A DNA stretch of 14,177 bases from Bdellovibrionales bacterium. GTDB lineage: Bacteria > Bdellovibrionota > Bdellovibrionia > Bdellovibrionales > UBA1609. A program made the translations under genes and the position numbers. Below are positions 7,079 through 14,140 of the stretch, one piece after another. Numbering within the stretch: the first letter of the stretch is position 1; each line of letters opens with the position of its first letter. The stretch lies in the NCBI GenBank assembly GCA_020435185.1, contig JAGRAA010000177.1:3103-17279 (forward strand), in the 5' to 3' direction. The notes under the pieces were generated by a model. The model was given only the letters and a program-made list of their open reading frames with translations, was not told the origin of the DNA and made no database searches.

Positions 7079-7546
7079 CTATAAAATCATTTGTTTTAAG
7101 GAAAGCATTTCTAATACCACATCAACAGTATCAGCCCCTTTGTTTTCCTTTTGTCCCCCTGATCGAGCGATCGCTTGATCTTTATTTTCAGTTGTCAATA
7201 CTCCAAAACCAACTGGACGGCCATATTCTAATTGCAGCTGGCTACACCCTCTCTCGACAGCCATGCAAACATAGTCATAATGAGTCGTCTGCCCCCGAAT
7301 AACCGCACCTAAAGCACAAACACCATGACAACCGGATTCTAATAGCTGCTTTGCTGCCAATGGAATCTCAAAGGCTCCAGGAACACTGACTCTGACTATT
7401 TGCTCCTCTTTATATCCCAAATCTGCTAATCTTTTTAGAGCCTCACTTTCAAGTCTCTCCGTAATGGGTTGATTAAAACGTGACGTCACAACCCCTATTT
7501 TAAAATTCTTGTCGAAAACAATTTGTCCCCTTAATGCAGGCTTCAT
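7079..7546 (-). CDS. ribH: 6,7-dimethyl-8-ribityllumazine synthase
   Basis: This enzyme condenses 5-amino-6-ribitylamino-uracil with 3,4-dihydroxy-2-butanone 4-phosphate to give lumazine, the penultimate step to riboflavin. Family members assemble as pentamers or 60-mer shells in the cytoplasm. At 155 aa it is full length. Visible motifs are TSRFN (21-25; aromatic substrate stacking at F24), VPGAFEIPL (55-63), GAVIRGQTTHYDYV (80-93, catalytic H89), FGVLTTE and R128 for phosphate binding. It starts inside the end of ribBA through an ATGA overlap, so the two are probably translated together. A purine-rich GAGAG stretch lies just upstream. nusB, a common next gene, is absent; a palindromic repeat follows instead. 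Confidence 0.96.
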   Translation of the reverse strand: MKPALRGQIVFDKNFKIGVVTSRFNQPITERLESEALKRLADLGYKEEQIVRVSVPGAFEIPLAAKQLLESGCHGVCALGAVIRGQTTHYDYVCMAVERGCSQLQLEYGRPVGFGVLTTENKDQAIARSGGQKENKGADTVDVVLEMLSLKQMIL

Positions 7547-8709
7547 GCTCTACTCTCTCTTTCTTTATTTGTATTTCGATCTTTTTTCGGACGGCTCATC
7601 GAGCCTTGAGTAAAAGGCTGAGTCCCAATGACCTCTATTCCATATCCTTTTAGACCAATTCTCTTGATTGACCGGTTAGTGATTAATCGAATCTTTTTCA
7701 ACCCTAAAGCTCTTAGTATCTGAGCCCCCACTCCATATTCTTTTTTGTCGGTAAAAACAGGTTTTGCTATTTCTGCTGTAGAATTTCTACTGACTCTGTC
7801 GATGAGTCTCTGATTCATGTCCTCAACTCTTAAATAAACAATGACACCCGCTCCAGCGTCGTCTATTTGTTTAAAAATATTTTGCAGAGCAAGTCCTGAT
7901 TGATATCGAACATCTCCAAAAATATCTCCGAGAATATGTTCCGCGTGCACTCTGACTAAAACATCTTCAGATTGAGAAATATCCCCTTTTATAAAAACCA
8001 AATGCTCTCTTCCGTCTAAATCGTTTCGAAAAACTTTTACCGTAAACTGACTTCCTAGAGTTGTACTAAAAGGTGAAGAGGCCACTTCTCTTACAAAGGT
8101 TTCACTTTCTATTCTGTACTGAATGAGATCTTCAATCGTCCCTATTTTAAGACCATGCTTTTCTGCAAATCGAATCAAGTCTGGAGTTCTTGCCATTGAT
8201 CCATCTTCATTCATGACTTCACATATGACCGCAGCAGGAGTCAACCCAGCTAAACGAGCAAGATCCACAGATCCTTCGGTATGACCAGCTCTTTTGAGCA
8301 CTCCTCCCTCTTGAGCTTTAATAGGAAATATATGACCCGGCATTATAACATCACTGGGTTTAGCACTCGGACTAGAAGCGACTTTTATGGTATGCGCTCT
8401 ATCCGCAGCAGAAATCCCAGTAGAAATTCCATCTGAAGCTTCTATACTAATAGTAAACGCTGTTTTGTTTGGCGAATAATTTGATGTATCACTCACCATC
8501 AAAGGGATCCCTAAACGATCGATCTGTTTTGAAGTAAGAGTTAAACAAATCAAACCACGAGCCTCTTTGCACATAAAATTTATGGTTTGTGGAGTCACAT
8601 AGTCAGCAGCAATGACCAGATCTCCTTCATTCTCTCTTGATTCATCATCAAGCAAAACAACCATTTTACCTTGTCTAATATCTTCTATTAGCTCTTTTGG
8701 ACTATGCAT
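7543..8709 (-). CDS. ribBA: RibBX: DHBP synthase fused to a degenerate GTP cyclohydrolase II domain
   Basis: The N-terminal domain (about 1-205) is 3,4-dihydroxy-2-butanone 4-phosphate synthase, making the four-carbon unit used by RibH from ribulose 5-phosphate. It has an intact DDESRENEGDLV (21-32), STGISAADRA (96-105), RAGHTEGSVDLARLAG (140-155) and CE (163-164). The C-terminal domain (about 220-366) has the GTP cyclohydrolase II fold but lacks its chemistry. The three zinc cysteines expected in VHxEC and RCDC are H258, Y269 and S271, and the catalytic RGHEGRGIG-type loop reads RVEDMNQRL (294-302). The frame is uninterrupted and downstream fold motifs are kept (YGVGAQIL, LITN), so this looks like a stable variant rather than decay. 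RibBX proteins of this kind are known in proteobacteria. A basic tail ends the protein. It overlaps ribE by 8 bp and has GAGGG eight bases upstream. Confidence 0.93.
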   Translation of the reverse strand: MHSPKELIEDIRQGKMVVLLDDESRENEGDLVIAADYVTPQTINFMCKEARGLICLTLTSKQIDRLGIPLMVSDTSNYSPNKTAFTISIEASDGISTGISAADRAHTIKVASSPSAKPSDVIMPGHIFPIKAQEGGVLKRAGHTEGSVDLARLAGLTPAAVICEVMNEDGSMARTPDLIRFAEKHGLKIGTIEDLIQYRIESETFVREVASSPFSTTLGSQFTVKVFRNDLDGREHLVFIKGDISQSEDVLVRVHAEHILGDIFGDVRYQSGLALQNIFKQIDDAGAGVIVYLRVEDMNQRLIDRVSRNSTAEIAKPVFTDKKEYGVGAQILRALGLKKIRLITNRSIKRIGLKGYGIEVIGTQPFTQGSMSRPKKDRNTNKERESRA

Positions 8710-9352
8710 TTGGTACCCTCTTACTCACAATGGCCTGCCTTTGACTCTCATAACTTTTAAGAAACATCTTTGCCAAATAATCCGCTTCAATATTGAGTTT
8801 TTCTCCCGTTTTCACAAACTCTAAATTTGTTTGTCGCAACGTTTCGGGGATCAATCCCACAGATAAAACTGCTTCATCGACTTCGTTCACGGTCAAGCTC
8901 ACGCCCTGAAGAGTAATAGACCCTTTCTTCCAGATATAGGGACTCAATTCTGGTACATAAGAAACTCTCAACACTTTGTTTTCACCCACTTGTTGACTCT
9001 CGATCACCTCACCCAAGCTGTCGACATGACCCGAAACCAAGTGACCATGGATTCTGTCACCAAACCTAAGGGAACGTTCTAAATTTAGCCAACACTCTTG
9101 ATCCGCCTCGAATTTATTAACTATAGCCTCCCAGTTAGTGACCTTTAAGGTCTCCAACCCTAAGGTAAATGACATTGAGGAGCTTGAAAATTCTTCAATA
9201 GTTAAACAAGTCCCATTTATACTTATGCTGTCTCCTACCTTGAGGTCGTCAAATAACGACGGCCTCTCTACTAGAATTTCTATAGAAGAATTATCTCTTG
9301 ATCTTTTAAATGAAAGGAGAGGGCTGCGGGCCTCAATTATTCCTGAAAACAT
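8702..9352 (-). CDS. ribE: Riboflavin synthase, alpha subunit
   Basis: This enzyme dismutates two lumazine molecules into riboflavin and a ribityl-aminouracil that is recycled to RibH. At 216 aa it has the two-barrel layout of the family. Barrel 1 (about 1-97) starts MFSGIIE and contains GDSISINGTCLTI. Barrel 2 (about 98-190) has GDRIHGHLVSGHVD, GSITLQGVSLTVN and LIPETLRQTNL. The start is fixed by the near-universal MF(S/T)GIIE opening. Unusually, no Shine-Dalgarno precedes it (TTCCTGATTCT before ATG). A TTGACC box sits in the 34-bp gap to the upstream gene, so a leaderless transcript is possible. No FMN riboswitch fits in that gap. Some authors call this gene ribC. Confidence 0.96.
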   Translation of the reverse strand: MFSGIIEARSPLLSFKRSRDNSSIEILVERPSLFDDLKVGDSISINGTCLTIEEFSSSSMSFTLGLETLKVTNWEAIVNKFEADQECWLNLERSLRFGDRIHGHLVSGHVDSLGEVIESQQVGENKVLRVSYVPELSPYIWKKGSITLQGVSLTVNEVDEAVLSVGLIPETLRQTNLEFVKTGEKLNIEADYLAKMFLKSYESQRQAIVSKRVPNA

Positions 9353-9361
9353 AGAATCAGG

Positions 9362-9390
9362 AAATTAACGCCATACAGCATCTGGGTCAA
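9362..9390 (-). promoter_or_regulatory. Candidate ribE promoter, possibly leaderless
   Basis: On the minus strand TTGACC (9385-9390) overlaps the TGA stop of the upstream TPM gene. Seventeen bases later comes TAATTT (9362-9367), a weak -10; GTTAAT at a spacing of 15 is an alternative. A start six to nine bases further on would fall almost at the ribE ATG. The -35 is good and the -10 is poor, so this is tentative. Read-through from clpB-lemA would serve equally well. Confidence 0.3.
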
Positions 9391-10028
9391 GTTTTAATTA
9401 CCAAATGATTACTTAATTCGTTCGGATTTGTATCTTCTTTAGGGAAATGAGCCTCTAATAAGCCCCCGCAGATCTGAATAGCCTCTACAAACCCTTGCCC
9501 CATTCTTCTTTTTTTAATTCCTTGAACGAGAACCTTTACAAGTCCATCCCATTCTGCTTTTGGAATTTTAGAAGAAATTGCACGATCTCCCAAGACCACC
9601 ACTTGATGCTCAAATAAAGAAACAAAAATTAAAATCCCTGTAGATTTTTCGGTCCTATTCACTCTGTGTTGATAAAACTCTTTAACCGCTCTTTGCTCCA
9701 CTTGAAAAGCTCGATCCCTGGCAGGGGTCAATATTCTTTGCACCCATAATTTTTTTTCTAAAAAAAATAACAAAAGTACAAAAGCTATAAAGACCCCTCC
9801 TTGAAAAAAAGCGCCCCTCTCTTCAACAAAAAACAAGAACAACAAAAGGTAAAGCGAAAGCATAAAAAAGGCGAGACTCAAAAAAACGTGGTTTGTCGTC
9901 GAAGAACTTTTCACAACCATAGGGACGATTTCTCCCATAGTTAATTTTTCGGCTCTCTCAACCGCTCCTTCAATAAGCTCGGTGTCTTCACGAGAAAGAT
10001 ATTTTGATAACCAAACTGGAATGTCCAT
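9387..10028 (-). CDS. Membrane TPM-domain protein (TPM fold split by a TM hairpin)
   Basis: This protein of 213 aa probably belongs to the TPM family, seen in plant TLP18.3 and bacterial YgcG-like proteins. Its biochemical role in bacteria is unsettled. The first part of the TPM domain (LSREDTELIEGAVERAEKLT, then GEIVPMVV) is followed by two membrane helices (about 48-68 and 76-91). The rest of the fold then resumes (STGILIFVSLFEHQVVVLGD, about 129-148, to the end of the domain near 195). This suggests an anchored protein with both TPM pieces on one side of the inner membrane. An upstream in-frame ATG at 10034 gives 215 aa, but GGGGAG lies six bases before the ATG at 10028 and touches the earlier one. 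That chosen start makes a TGATG overlap with the preceding TPM gene. The partner is probably the secreted TPM protein and LemA. Confidence 0.82.
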   Translation of the reverse strand: MDIPVWLSKYLSREDTELIEGAVERAEKLTMGEIVPMVVKSSSTTNHVFLSLAFFMLSLYLLLFLFFVEERGAFFQGGVFIAFVLLLFFLEKKLWVQRILTPARDRAFQVEQRAVKEFYQHRVNRTEKSTGILIFVSLFEHQVVVLGDRAISSKIPKAEWDGLVKVLVQGIKKRRMGQGFVEAIQICGGLLEAHFPKEDTNPNELSNHLVIKT

Positions 10029-10804
10029 CACCATCTCCCCGACGATCCACCACCGCTAAAGCCGCCGCCCCCACCAAAGGAACCACCGCCGCCAAAGCCT
10101 CCACCTCCAAAAGAACCACCGCCTAAACTACCGCCGCCGAAACCTCCAAAAAATGGCCAAAACCGCAAACGTATATATATAATCAACAGGATTCCTAATA
10201 TCTTAAAAATTAAAAGAATTAAACTCTGTTTTTTTTCTTCTTTGACGGACCGAACTTCTGAATAACTTCCTGTGGACTTTAAAAATTCTGGTTCAGCATA
10301 AGAGAGCGTCTTTAAAACACCATTGACTATTCCTTTCGAAAACTGCCCTCGTTTGAAGTAAGGTAAGATCGTGTCCTGAATAATACGAGAAGTGTAAACA
10401 TCAGGCAGGACTCCCTCTAAACCTTGCCCAACTTCTAAACGCAAACTTCTATCGGTTTTAGAGATCATTAAAAGGAGTCCTTTATCCTCTTTTTTAGTCC
10501 CCAACTTCCATTGGTCCACAACCTGAATGCTCGCCATCTCTATAGGTAAACCGCTCAAATTTTCTACTGTAAGAACAATAAACTCCATGCCTGTTTTTTT
10601 CTTAAGGGCATTGAGGAGTGTGTTTAAAGCCCTTTCATCTTGAGCATCAACTATTTGAGCATAGTCATTTACGTAATTTTGAATTTTAGGAACAATAAAA
10701 GCTTGAGGGCTTTCTCCAGCAATAATATTTACCGGAGAATAAAGAACAGCTAGAACTACAGAAAAGCAAAAAAGATGTTTTAATAAACCCTTCAACAACA
10801 ACAT
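10028..10804 (-). CDS. Secreted/membrane TPM-domain protein, YgcG-like, with Gly-rich tail
   Basis: This is a 258-aa envelope protein. An N-terminal signal peptide (about 1-29, hydrophobic LFCFSVVLAVLYSPVNIIAG) leads to a TPM domain (about 40-170). Family landmarks are VNDYAQIVDAQDERAL, KGLLLMISKTDRSLRLEVGQ, GLEGVLPD and YFKRGQFSKGI. A membrane helix (about 194-212) follows, then a glycine/serine/phenylalanine-rich tail (219-258) ending SGGGSSGRW, the usual ending of this family. The TPM domain should face the periplasm. The tail is coded by local GC-rich repeats (10031-10145) unlike the surrounding sequence, which is composition and not a transfer signal. The start is one base inside the lemA stop (TAATG), so the two genes are coupled, as is common for LemA/YgcG pairs. 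Its enzymatic activity is unknown. Confidence 0.88.
   Translation of the reverse strand: MLLLKGLLKHLFCFSVVLAVLYSPVNIIAGESPQAFIVPKIQNYVNDYAQIVDAQDERALNTLLNALKKKTGMEFIVLTVENLSGLPIEMASIQVVDQWKLGTKKEDKGLLLMISKTDRSLRLEVGQGLEGVLPDVYTSRIIQDTILPYFKRGQFSKGIVNGVLKTLSYAEPEFLKSTGSYSEVRSVKEEKKQSLILLIFKILGILLIIYIRLRFWPFFGGFGGGSLGGGSFGGGGFGGGGSFGGGGGFSGGGSSGRW
10035..10040 (-). promoter_or_regulatory. Ribosome site that decides the TPM-2 start
   Basis: GGGGAG on the minus strand directly abuts the ATG at 10032-10034 (no spacer) but is six bases from the in-frame ATG at 10026-10028. The usual spacing therefore favours the second ATG. It lies within the last codons of the preceding gene, whose TGA overlaps that ATG by one base. 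Confidence 0.65.
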
Positions 10805-11391
10805 TAGAAGCTTACTTCAGGAGCCTTTTTAATATCCTCAGCGTTTTCTACATTCCATTGAGGCATTTTTTCATATTTAAAAAATAAATTATTGGCTATA
10901 TTTGTAGGGAAAACCGTCACCAAGTTATTAAAGTCTTTTATGCCTTCAATGTATCTTTGACGGGCCACCGTTATTCTATTTTCTGTCCCCTCTAATTGAG
11001 CCTGTAAATCTCTAAAATTTTGATTCGCTTTTAGATCAGGGTATTTCTCCACAACAACCATTAACCTTCCGAGAGCTTGGCTCAATGAACCCTGCGCCTG
11101 TTGAAATTCCAACATCTGTTGAGCACTCACCTTGGTTGGATCTATATTCACACTCGTTGCTTTGGCCCTAGCCTCCACAACAGCCTCTAGAGTTTCTTTT
11201 TCGTGACTGGCATACCCTTTTACTGTTTTCACTAAATTGGGAATCAAGTCAGCTCTTCTCTTATACTGATTAGTGACTTCAGCAAGACGAGCATCCACTT
11301 CATTTTTCGACATCGGAATGGAACGTACTCCACAACCAGATTGTACTATCATGAAAAAAACTAACATTAGGCCAAAAAATACATTCTTCAT
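10804..11391 (-). CDS. lemA: LemA family lipoprotein
   Basis: LemA proteins are envelope proteins with a long helical bundle; their molecular function is unresolved. This one has 195 aa, typical for the family. It begins with a lipoprotein signal peptide whose lipobox VQSGC places the modified cysteine at C20, so it should be lipid-anchored. The central helices carry the signature NQYKRRADLIPNLVKTVKGY (41-60) followed by HEKETLEAVVEARAKA. The later signature is GTENRITVARQRYIEGIKDFN, and the conserved FP and F motifs lie in TVFPTNIANNLFFKY. AGGAG lies five bases before the ATG. It sits 40 bp after clpB on the same strand with no obvious terminator between them, and its stop overlaps the start of the first TPM gene. 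The trio looks like one envelope module. Confidence 0.94.
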   Translation of the reverse strand: MKNVFFGLMLVFFMIVQSGCGVRSIPMSKNEVDARLAEVTNQYKRRADLIPNLVKTVKGYASHEKETLEAVVEARAKATSVNIDPTKVSAQQMLEFQQAQGSLSQALGRLMVVVEKYPDLKANQNFRDLQAQLEGTENRITVARQRYIEGIKDFNNLVTVFPTNIANNLFFKYEKMPQWNVENAEDIKKAPEVSF

Positions 11392-11431
11392 TCAAACTCC
11401 TAAAACTCCATTTATGCCCTGATAAAACTTA

Positions 11432-14011
11432 TTATTCAATCATAATCTTCAAATCATTAGCGCTCACAGTAACTGTGTCGCCTGATTTAAACTTTTGTGA
11501 AATTAAATCTTTCGCTAACAAATTCAAAACTTCTCTTTGTATCACTCGCTTAAGTGGTCTAGCGCCAAAAAGTGGATCGAATCCTTTTTTAGCTAAGTAA
11601 TGGATCGCACTGTCTTGAAAATCACATAGAATACCTTTTTCTTTTAAACGATGAACAACTTCACTCAATTGAATTTTTACGATTCCATCGATCTGCTCTT
11701 GTCCAAGACTATTATAAATCACTGTCTCATCCACTCGATTTAAGAACTCGGGGCGAAAATGCTCTTTCAATGCTTCCATTACAGCCTGCTGTTTCTCTTT
11801 ATCAGAAAGCTTTTCATTAATAATGCTCTGTGACCCAACATTTGAAGTCATGATAAACACCGTGTTTTTAAAATCTACAGTTCGTCCCTGACCATCGGTT
11901 AATCTTCCGTCGTCTAAAACCTGAAGTAATATATTAAAAACATCGGGATGGGCTTTTTCTATTTCATCAAAGAGTACAACGGAATAAGGTCGTCGTCGAA
12001 CGGCCTCAGTGAGTTGACCACCTTCTTCATAGCCAACGTATCCTGGAGGAGCTCCAATAAGTCGAGAAACCGCGTGTTTCTCCATGTATTCACTCATGTC
12101 GATTCTAACCACAGCCTCTTCTGTATCAAATAAAAACTCTGCCAAAGCTTTTACCGTCTCGGTTTTTCCGACCCCTGTTGGTCCAAGAAAGATGAAACTT
12201 CCGATTGGCTTATTAGGATCTGAAATCTCAGCTCTAGATCTTCTAATCGCATCTGCCACCAACTCTAAAGCTTGATCTTGTCCAACAACCCTTTTTCTTA
12301 GTGAGTCTTCCATATTTAAGAGCTTTTCAACTTCAGTCTCTAACATTTTGGTGACAGGAACCCCTGTCCAACGACTCACCACTTCGGCGATTTCTTCTGG
12401 TCCCACAACTTCTTTTAAAAGTCTATGAGCTTTCTTTGTCTCTCTCTTATCAGCTGATTGAGCCTGCTCTAGCTCCTTATTTAATTTAGGCAAGGTGCCA
12501 TATTTTAACTCCGCAGCTTTTTCTAACTGACCAGCTCTCTCGGCTTTTTCCATTTCTAAACGAACGCTTTCAATTTCTTCTTTTAGCCGACCTTGACCAA
12601 ATATCTGTCTTTTTTCTGATTCCCATATTTCGGTCAGTTCTTTGTTTTTACTCTCTAATGTGCTCAGCTCCTTATTAACCTCACCAAGTCTTTGTTTCGC
12701 CGTTTCTTCTTTTTCCTTTTTCAATGCTTCTTCTTCAATTTGAAGCTGAATAATTTTGCGACGAATCTCATCGATTTCAGCGGGAACACTCTTAATTTCA
12801 ATACTTAATCGGCTCGCCGCCTCATCCATTAAGTCAATCGCCTTGTCTGGCAAAAATCGACTGGTAATATATCTGTGTGACAGCTTCACTGCTTGTACAA
12901 TAGCACTGTCAGTTATTTTGACTCCATGATGAATTTCATATTTTTCTTTGAGGCCTCTTAATATAGTAATGGCATCATTTACACTGGGTTCATCAACCAA
13001 CACCGTTTGAAATCGTCTTTCTAAGGCTTTGTCTTTTTCAATGTATTGTCTATATTCATCTAATGTAGTGGCCCCAATAGCTCTCAATTCACCTCTCGCT
13101 AACGCCGGCTTCAAGATCTGGCCAGCATCCATAGCACCCTCTGTTTTTCCGGCACCCACTAAGGTATGAAGCTCATCAATGAATAAAATAATTTGCCCTT
13201 CGCTTTTGGAAACCTCTTTAATAACTGCTTTTAGACGCTCTTCAAACTCACCTCTATATTTTGCTCCGGCCACTAACGACCCCATATCTAAAGCCATCAA
13301 TGTTTTACCCACTAAAACATCTGGTACATCGCCGTTAATTATTCGAACCGCTAATCCTTCAGCAATGGCTGTTTTTCCAACTCCAGGCTCTCCAATCAAC
13401 ACAGGGTTGTTTTTTGTTCTACGACTTAAAACTTGAATCACGCGACGAATCTCGTCATCTCGCCCCACTACAGGATCTAACTTCCCCTTTTCAGCTAAAT
13501 CAGTAAGGTCTCGAGCATACTTCTTTAATACCTCATATTTGCTCTCGGGATCATCATCGGTCACAGACTGTCCTCCTCTTACTTGCTTTAAGCTATCTAT
13601 AAATTTTGCTTTAGATAAGTCGATTTCTTTTAATAAATTTGCCAACTCCCTAGAATTTCCAGCAAGAGCTGAGAGTACAAAATGTTCAGTGGCAATATGA
13701 GTATCACCCATTTGATGAGCTTCTCGTAAGGCTCCTTGAAACAGTTGAATCAATTCAGAACTAGGCTGAATTTTTACCGCCCCAGAGACCTTCGGGAGAG
13801 AAGATAGTTTTTGCTCTACTTTACTTTTCAACGTGTTGACGTTGACTCCAGACAATTCTAAAATTCGTGGCACAGAGCTATTGGCTTGAACTAAAAGTTG
13901 GTAAAACAAATGTATCGGTTCCACTGCCGAATGCGCACGTTCCGTAGCGTAATTGGCCGCTTCTTGCATAGCCATTTGACTGCTTTTTGTCATTTTTTCG
14001 ATGTCGTTCAT
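11432..14011 (-). CDS. clpB: ATP-dependent disaggregase ClpB
   Basis: This hexameric AAA+ chaperone pulls proteins out of aggregates, normally with DnaK. At 859 aa it is full length. The N-terminal Clp repeat domain covers about 1-145. The first ATPase has Walker A GEPGVGKT (207-214), Walker B ILFIDE (275-280), pore loop KYRG (251-254) and arginine finger region ERRF (331-334). The coiled-coil middle domain (about 410-530), which separates ClpB from ClpA/ClpC, is present. The second ATPase has GPTGVGKT (610-617), VVLFDE (678-683), pore loop GYVG (657-660) and sensor-2 GARP (816-819). The start is supported by AAAGGA seven bases upstream. The next in-frame ATG (codon 7) has no ribosome site. 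No CIRCE operator is seen upstream; the leader carries a hairpin instead. It is the first gene of a long minus-strand block. Confidence 0.97.
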   Translation of the reverse strand: MNDIEKMTKSSQMAMQEAANYATERAHSAVEPIHLFYQLLVQANSSVPRILELSGVNVNTLKSKVEQKLSSLPKVSGAVKIQPSSELIQLFQGALREAHQMGDTHIATEHFVLSALAGNSRELANLLKEIDLSKAKFIDSLKQVRGGQSVTDDDPESKYEVLKKYARDLTDLAEKGKLDPVVGRDDEIRRVIQVLSRRTKNNPVLIGEPGVGKTAIAEGLAVRIINGDVPDVLVGKTLMALDMGSLVAGAKYRGEFEERLKAVIKEVSKSEGQIILFIDELHTLVGAGKTEGAMDAGQILKPALARGELRAIGATTLDEYRQYIEKDKALERRFQTVLVDEPSVNDAITILRGLKEKYEIHHGVKITDSAIVQAVKLSHRYITSRFLPDKAIDLMDEAASRLSIEIKSVPAEIDEIRRKIIQLQIEEEALKKEKEETAKQRLGEVNKELSTLESKNKELTEIWESEKRQIFGQGRLKEEIESVRLEMEKAERAGQLEKAAELKYGTLPKLNKELEQAQSADKRETKKAHRLLKEVVGPEEIAEVVSRWTGVPVTKMLETEVEKLLNMEDSLRKRVVGQDQALELVADAIRRSRAEISDPNKPIGSFIFLGPTGVGKTETVKALAEFLFDTEEAVVRIDMSEYMEKHAVSRLIGAPPGYVGYEEGGQLTEAVRRRPYSVVLFDEIEKAHPDVFNILLQVLDDGRLTDGQGRTVDFKNTVFIMTSNVGSQSIINEKLSDKEKQQAVMEALKEHFRPEFLNRVDETVIYNSLGQEQIDGIVKIQLSEVVHRLKEKGILCDFQDSAIHYLAKKGFDPLFGARPLKRVIQREVLNLLAKDLISQKFKSGDTVTVSANDLKIMIE

Positions 14012-14029
14012 GAAGAGTCCTTTTTACAA

Positions 14030-14035
14030 AGTATA
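14030..14035 (-). promoter_or_regulatory. Candidate -10 box close to clpB
   Basis: TATACT on the minus strand matches the -10 consensus at five of six positions and sits about 20 bases before the clpB start, in very AT-rich sequence. The -35 position (ATTCAT at a spacing of 17) is poor. If used, it would give a leader of under 20 bases that excludes the hairpin at 14071-14109. Such boxes arise easily in AT-rich DNA. Confidence 0.25.
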
Positions 14036-14070
14036 TCTATAAATCTAAATATATGAATTAATTAAATTAT

Positions 14071-14109
14071 CCATAGAAGGCGGCCCTCAAAAGTGACACC
14101 TTTCTATGG
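14071..14109 (-). promoter_or_regulatory. Hairpin in the clpB upstream region
   Basis: CCATAGAAAGGTG and CGCCTTCTATGG form a 12-bp stem with one bulged A and one G-U pair, closing a 14-base loop. It lies about 60 bases before the clpB ATG and does not contain or pair with the ribosome site. It could be an RNA element in the leader, an operator, or a terminator of a gene beyond the window. No U-run follows, so a terminator is the least likely. It is not CIRCE, and no ROSE-type pairing to the Shine-Dalgarno is seen. Confidence 0.5.
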
Positions 14110-14110
14110 T

Positions 14111-14140
14111 TTAATGTGTATTCATATGAAAAATTGTCAA
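14111..14140 (-). promoter_or_regulatory. Candidate distal clpB promoter (perfect -35, weak -10)
   Basis: The minus strand carries a perfect TTGACA at 14135-14140. At a spacing of 18 the -10 would be CATTAA (14111-14116), and at 17 it would be ACATTA; both are weak. Transcription would then begin just inside the hairpin at 14071-14109, with about 90 bases of leader. No sigma32-type box pair is evident. From here to 14177 I see no gene. Confidence 0.35.

Noticed and set aside
7036..7302. 88-aa plus-strand open frame over the repeat edge and ribH
   Set aside because: It is antisense to conserved ribH codons and begins in the palindromic repeat. The peptide shows no recognisable domain.
7543..8709. 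RibBA as a decaying pseudogene
   Set aside because: There is no frameshift or stop, non-catalytic fold motifs of the second domain are kept, and the downstream ATGA overlap with ribH is intact. A stable RibBX variant is the better reading.
8612..9368. Plus-strand open frames of 70-76 aa antisense to ribBA and ribE
   Set aside because: Shadows of conserved genes, with no ribosome site or motif support.
9353..9386. FMN riboswitch ahead of ribE
   Set aside because: The gap is 34 bp, far too short, and none of the conserved RFN blocks are seen.
10031..10145. Tandem DNA repeat or GC-rich inserted segment
   Set aside because: It encodes the glycine-rich tail usual for YgcG-like TPM proteins, so coding need explains the repetition.
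11948..13436. Plus-strand open frames of 61-85 aa antisense to clpB
   Set aside because: They overlap the most conserved ATPase parts of clpB, whose codon constraints readily leave the opposite strand open.
14071..14109. Third, degenerate copy of the palindromic element
   Set aside because: CCATAGAAGGCG only loosely resembles CCATAAGGCG of the left arm. The GGTACGGACAC ends and the 18-nt hairpin are absent.
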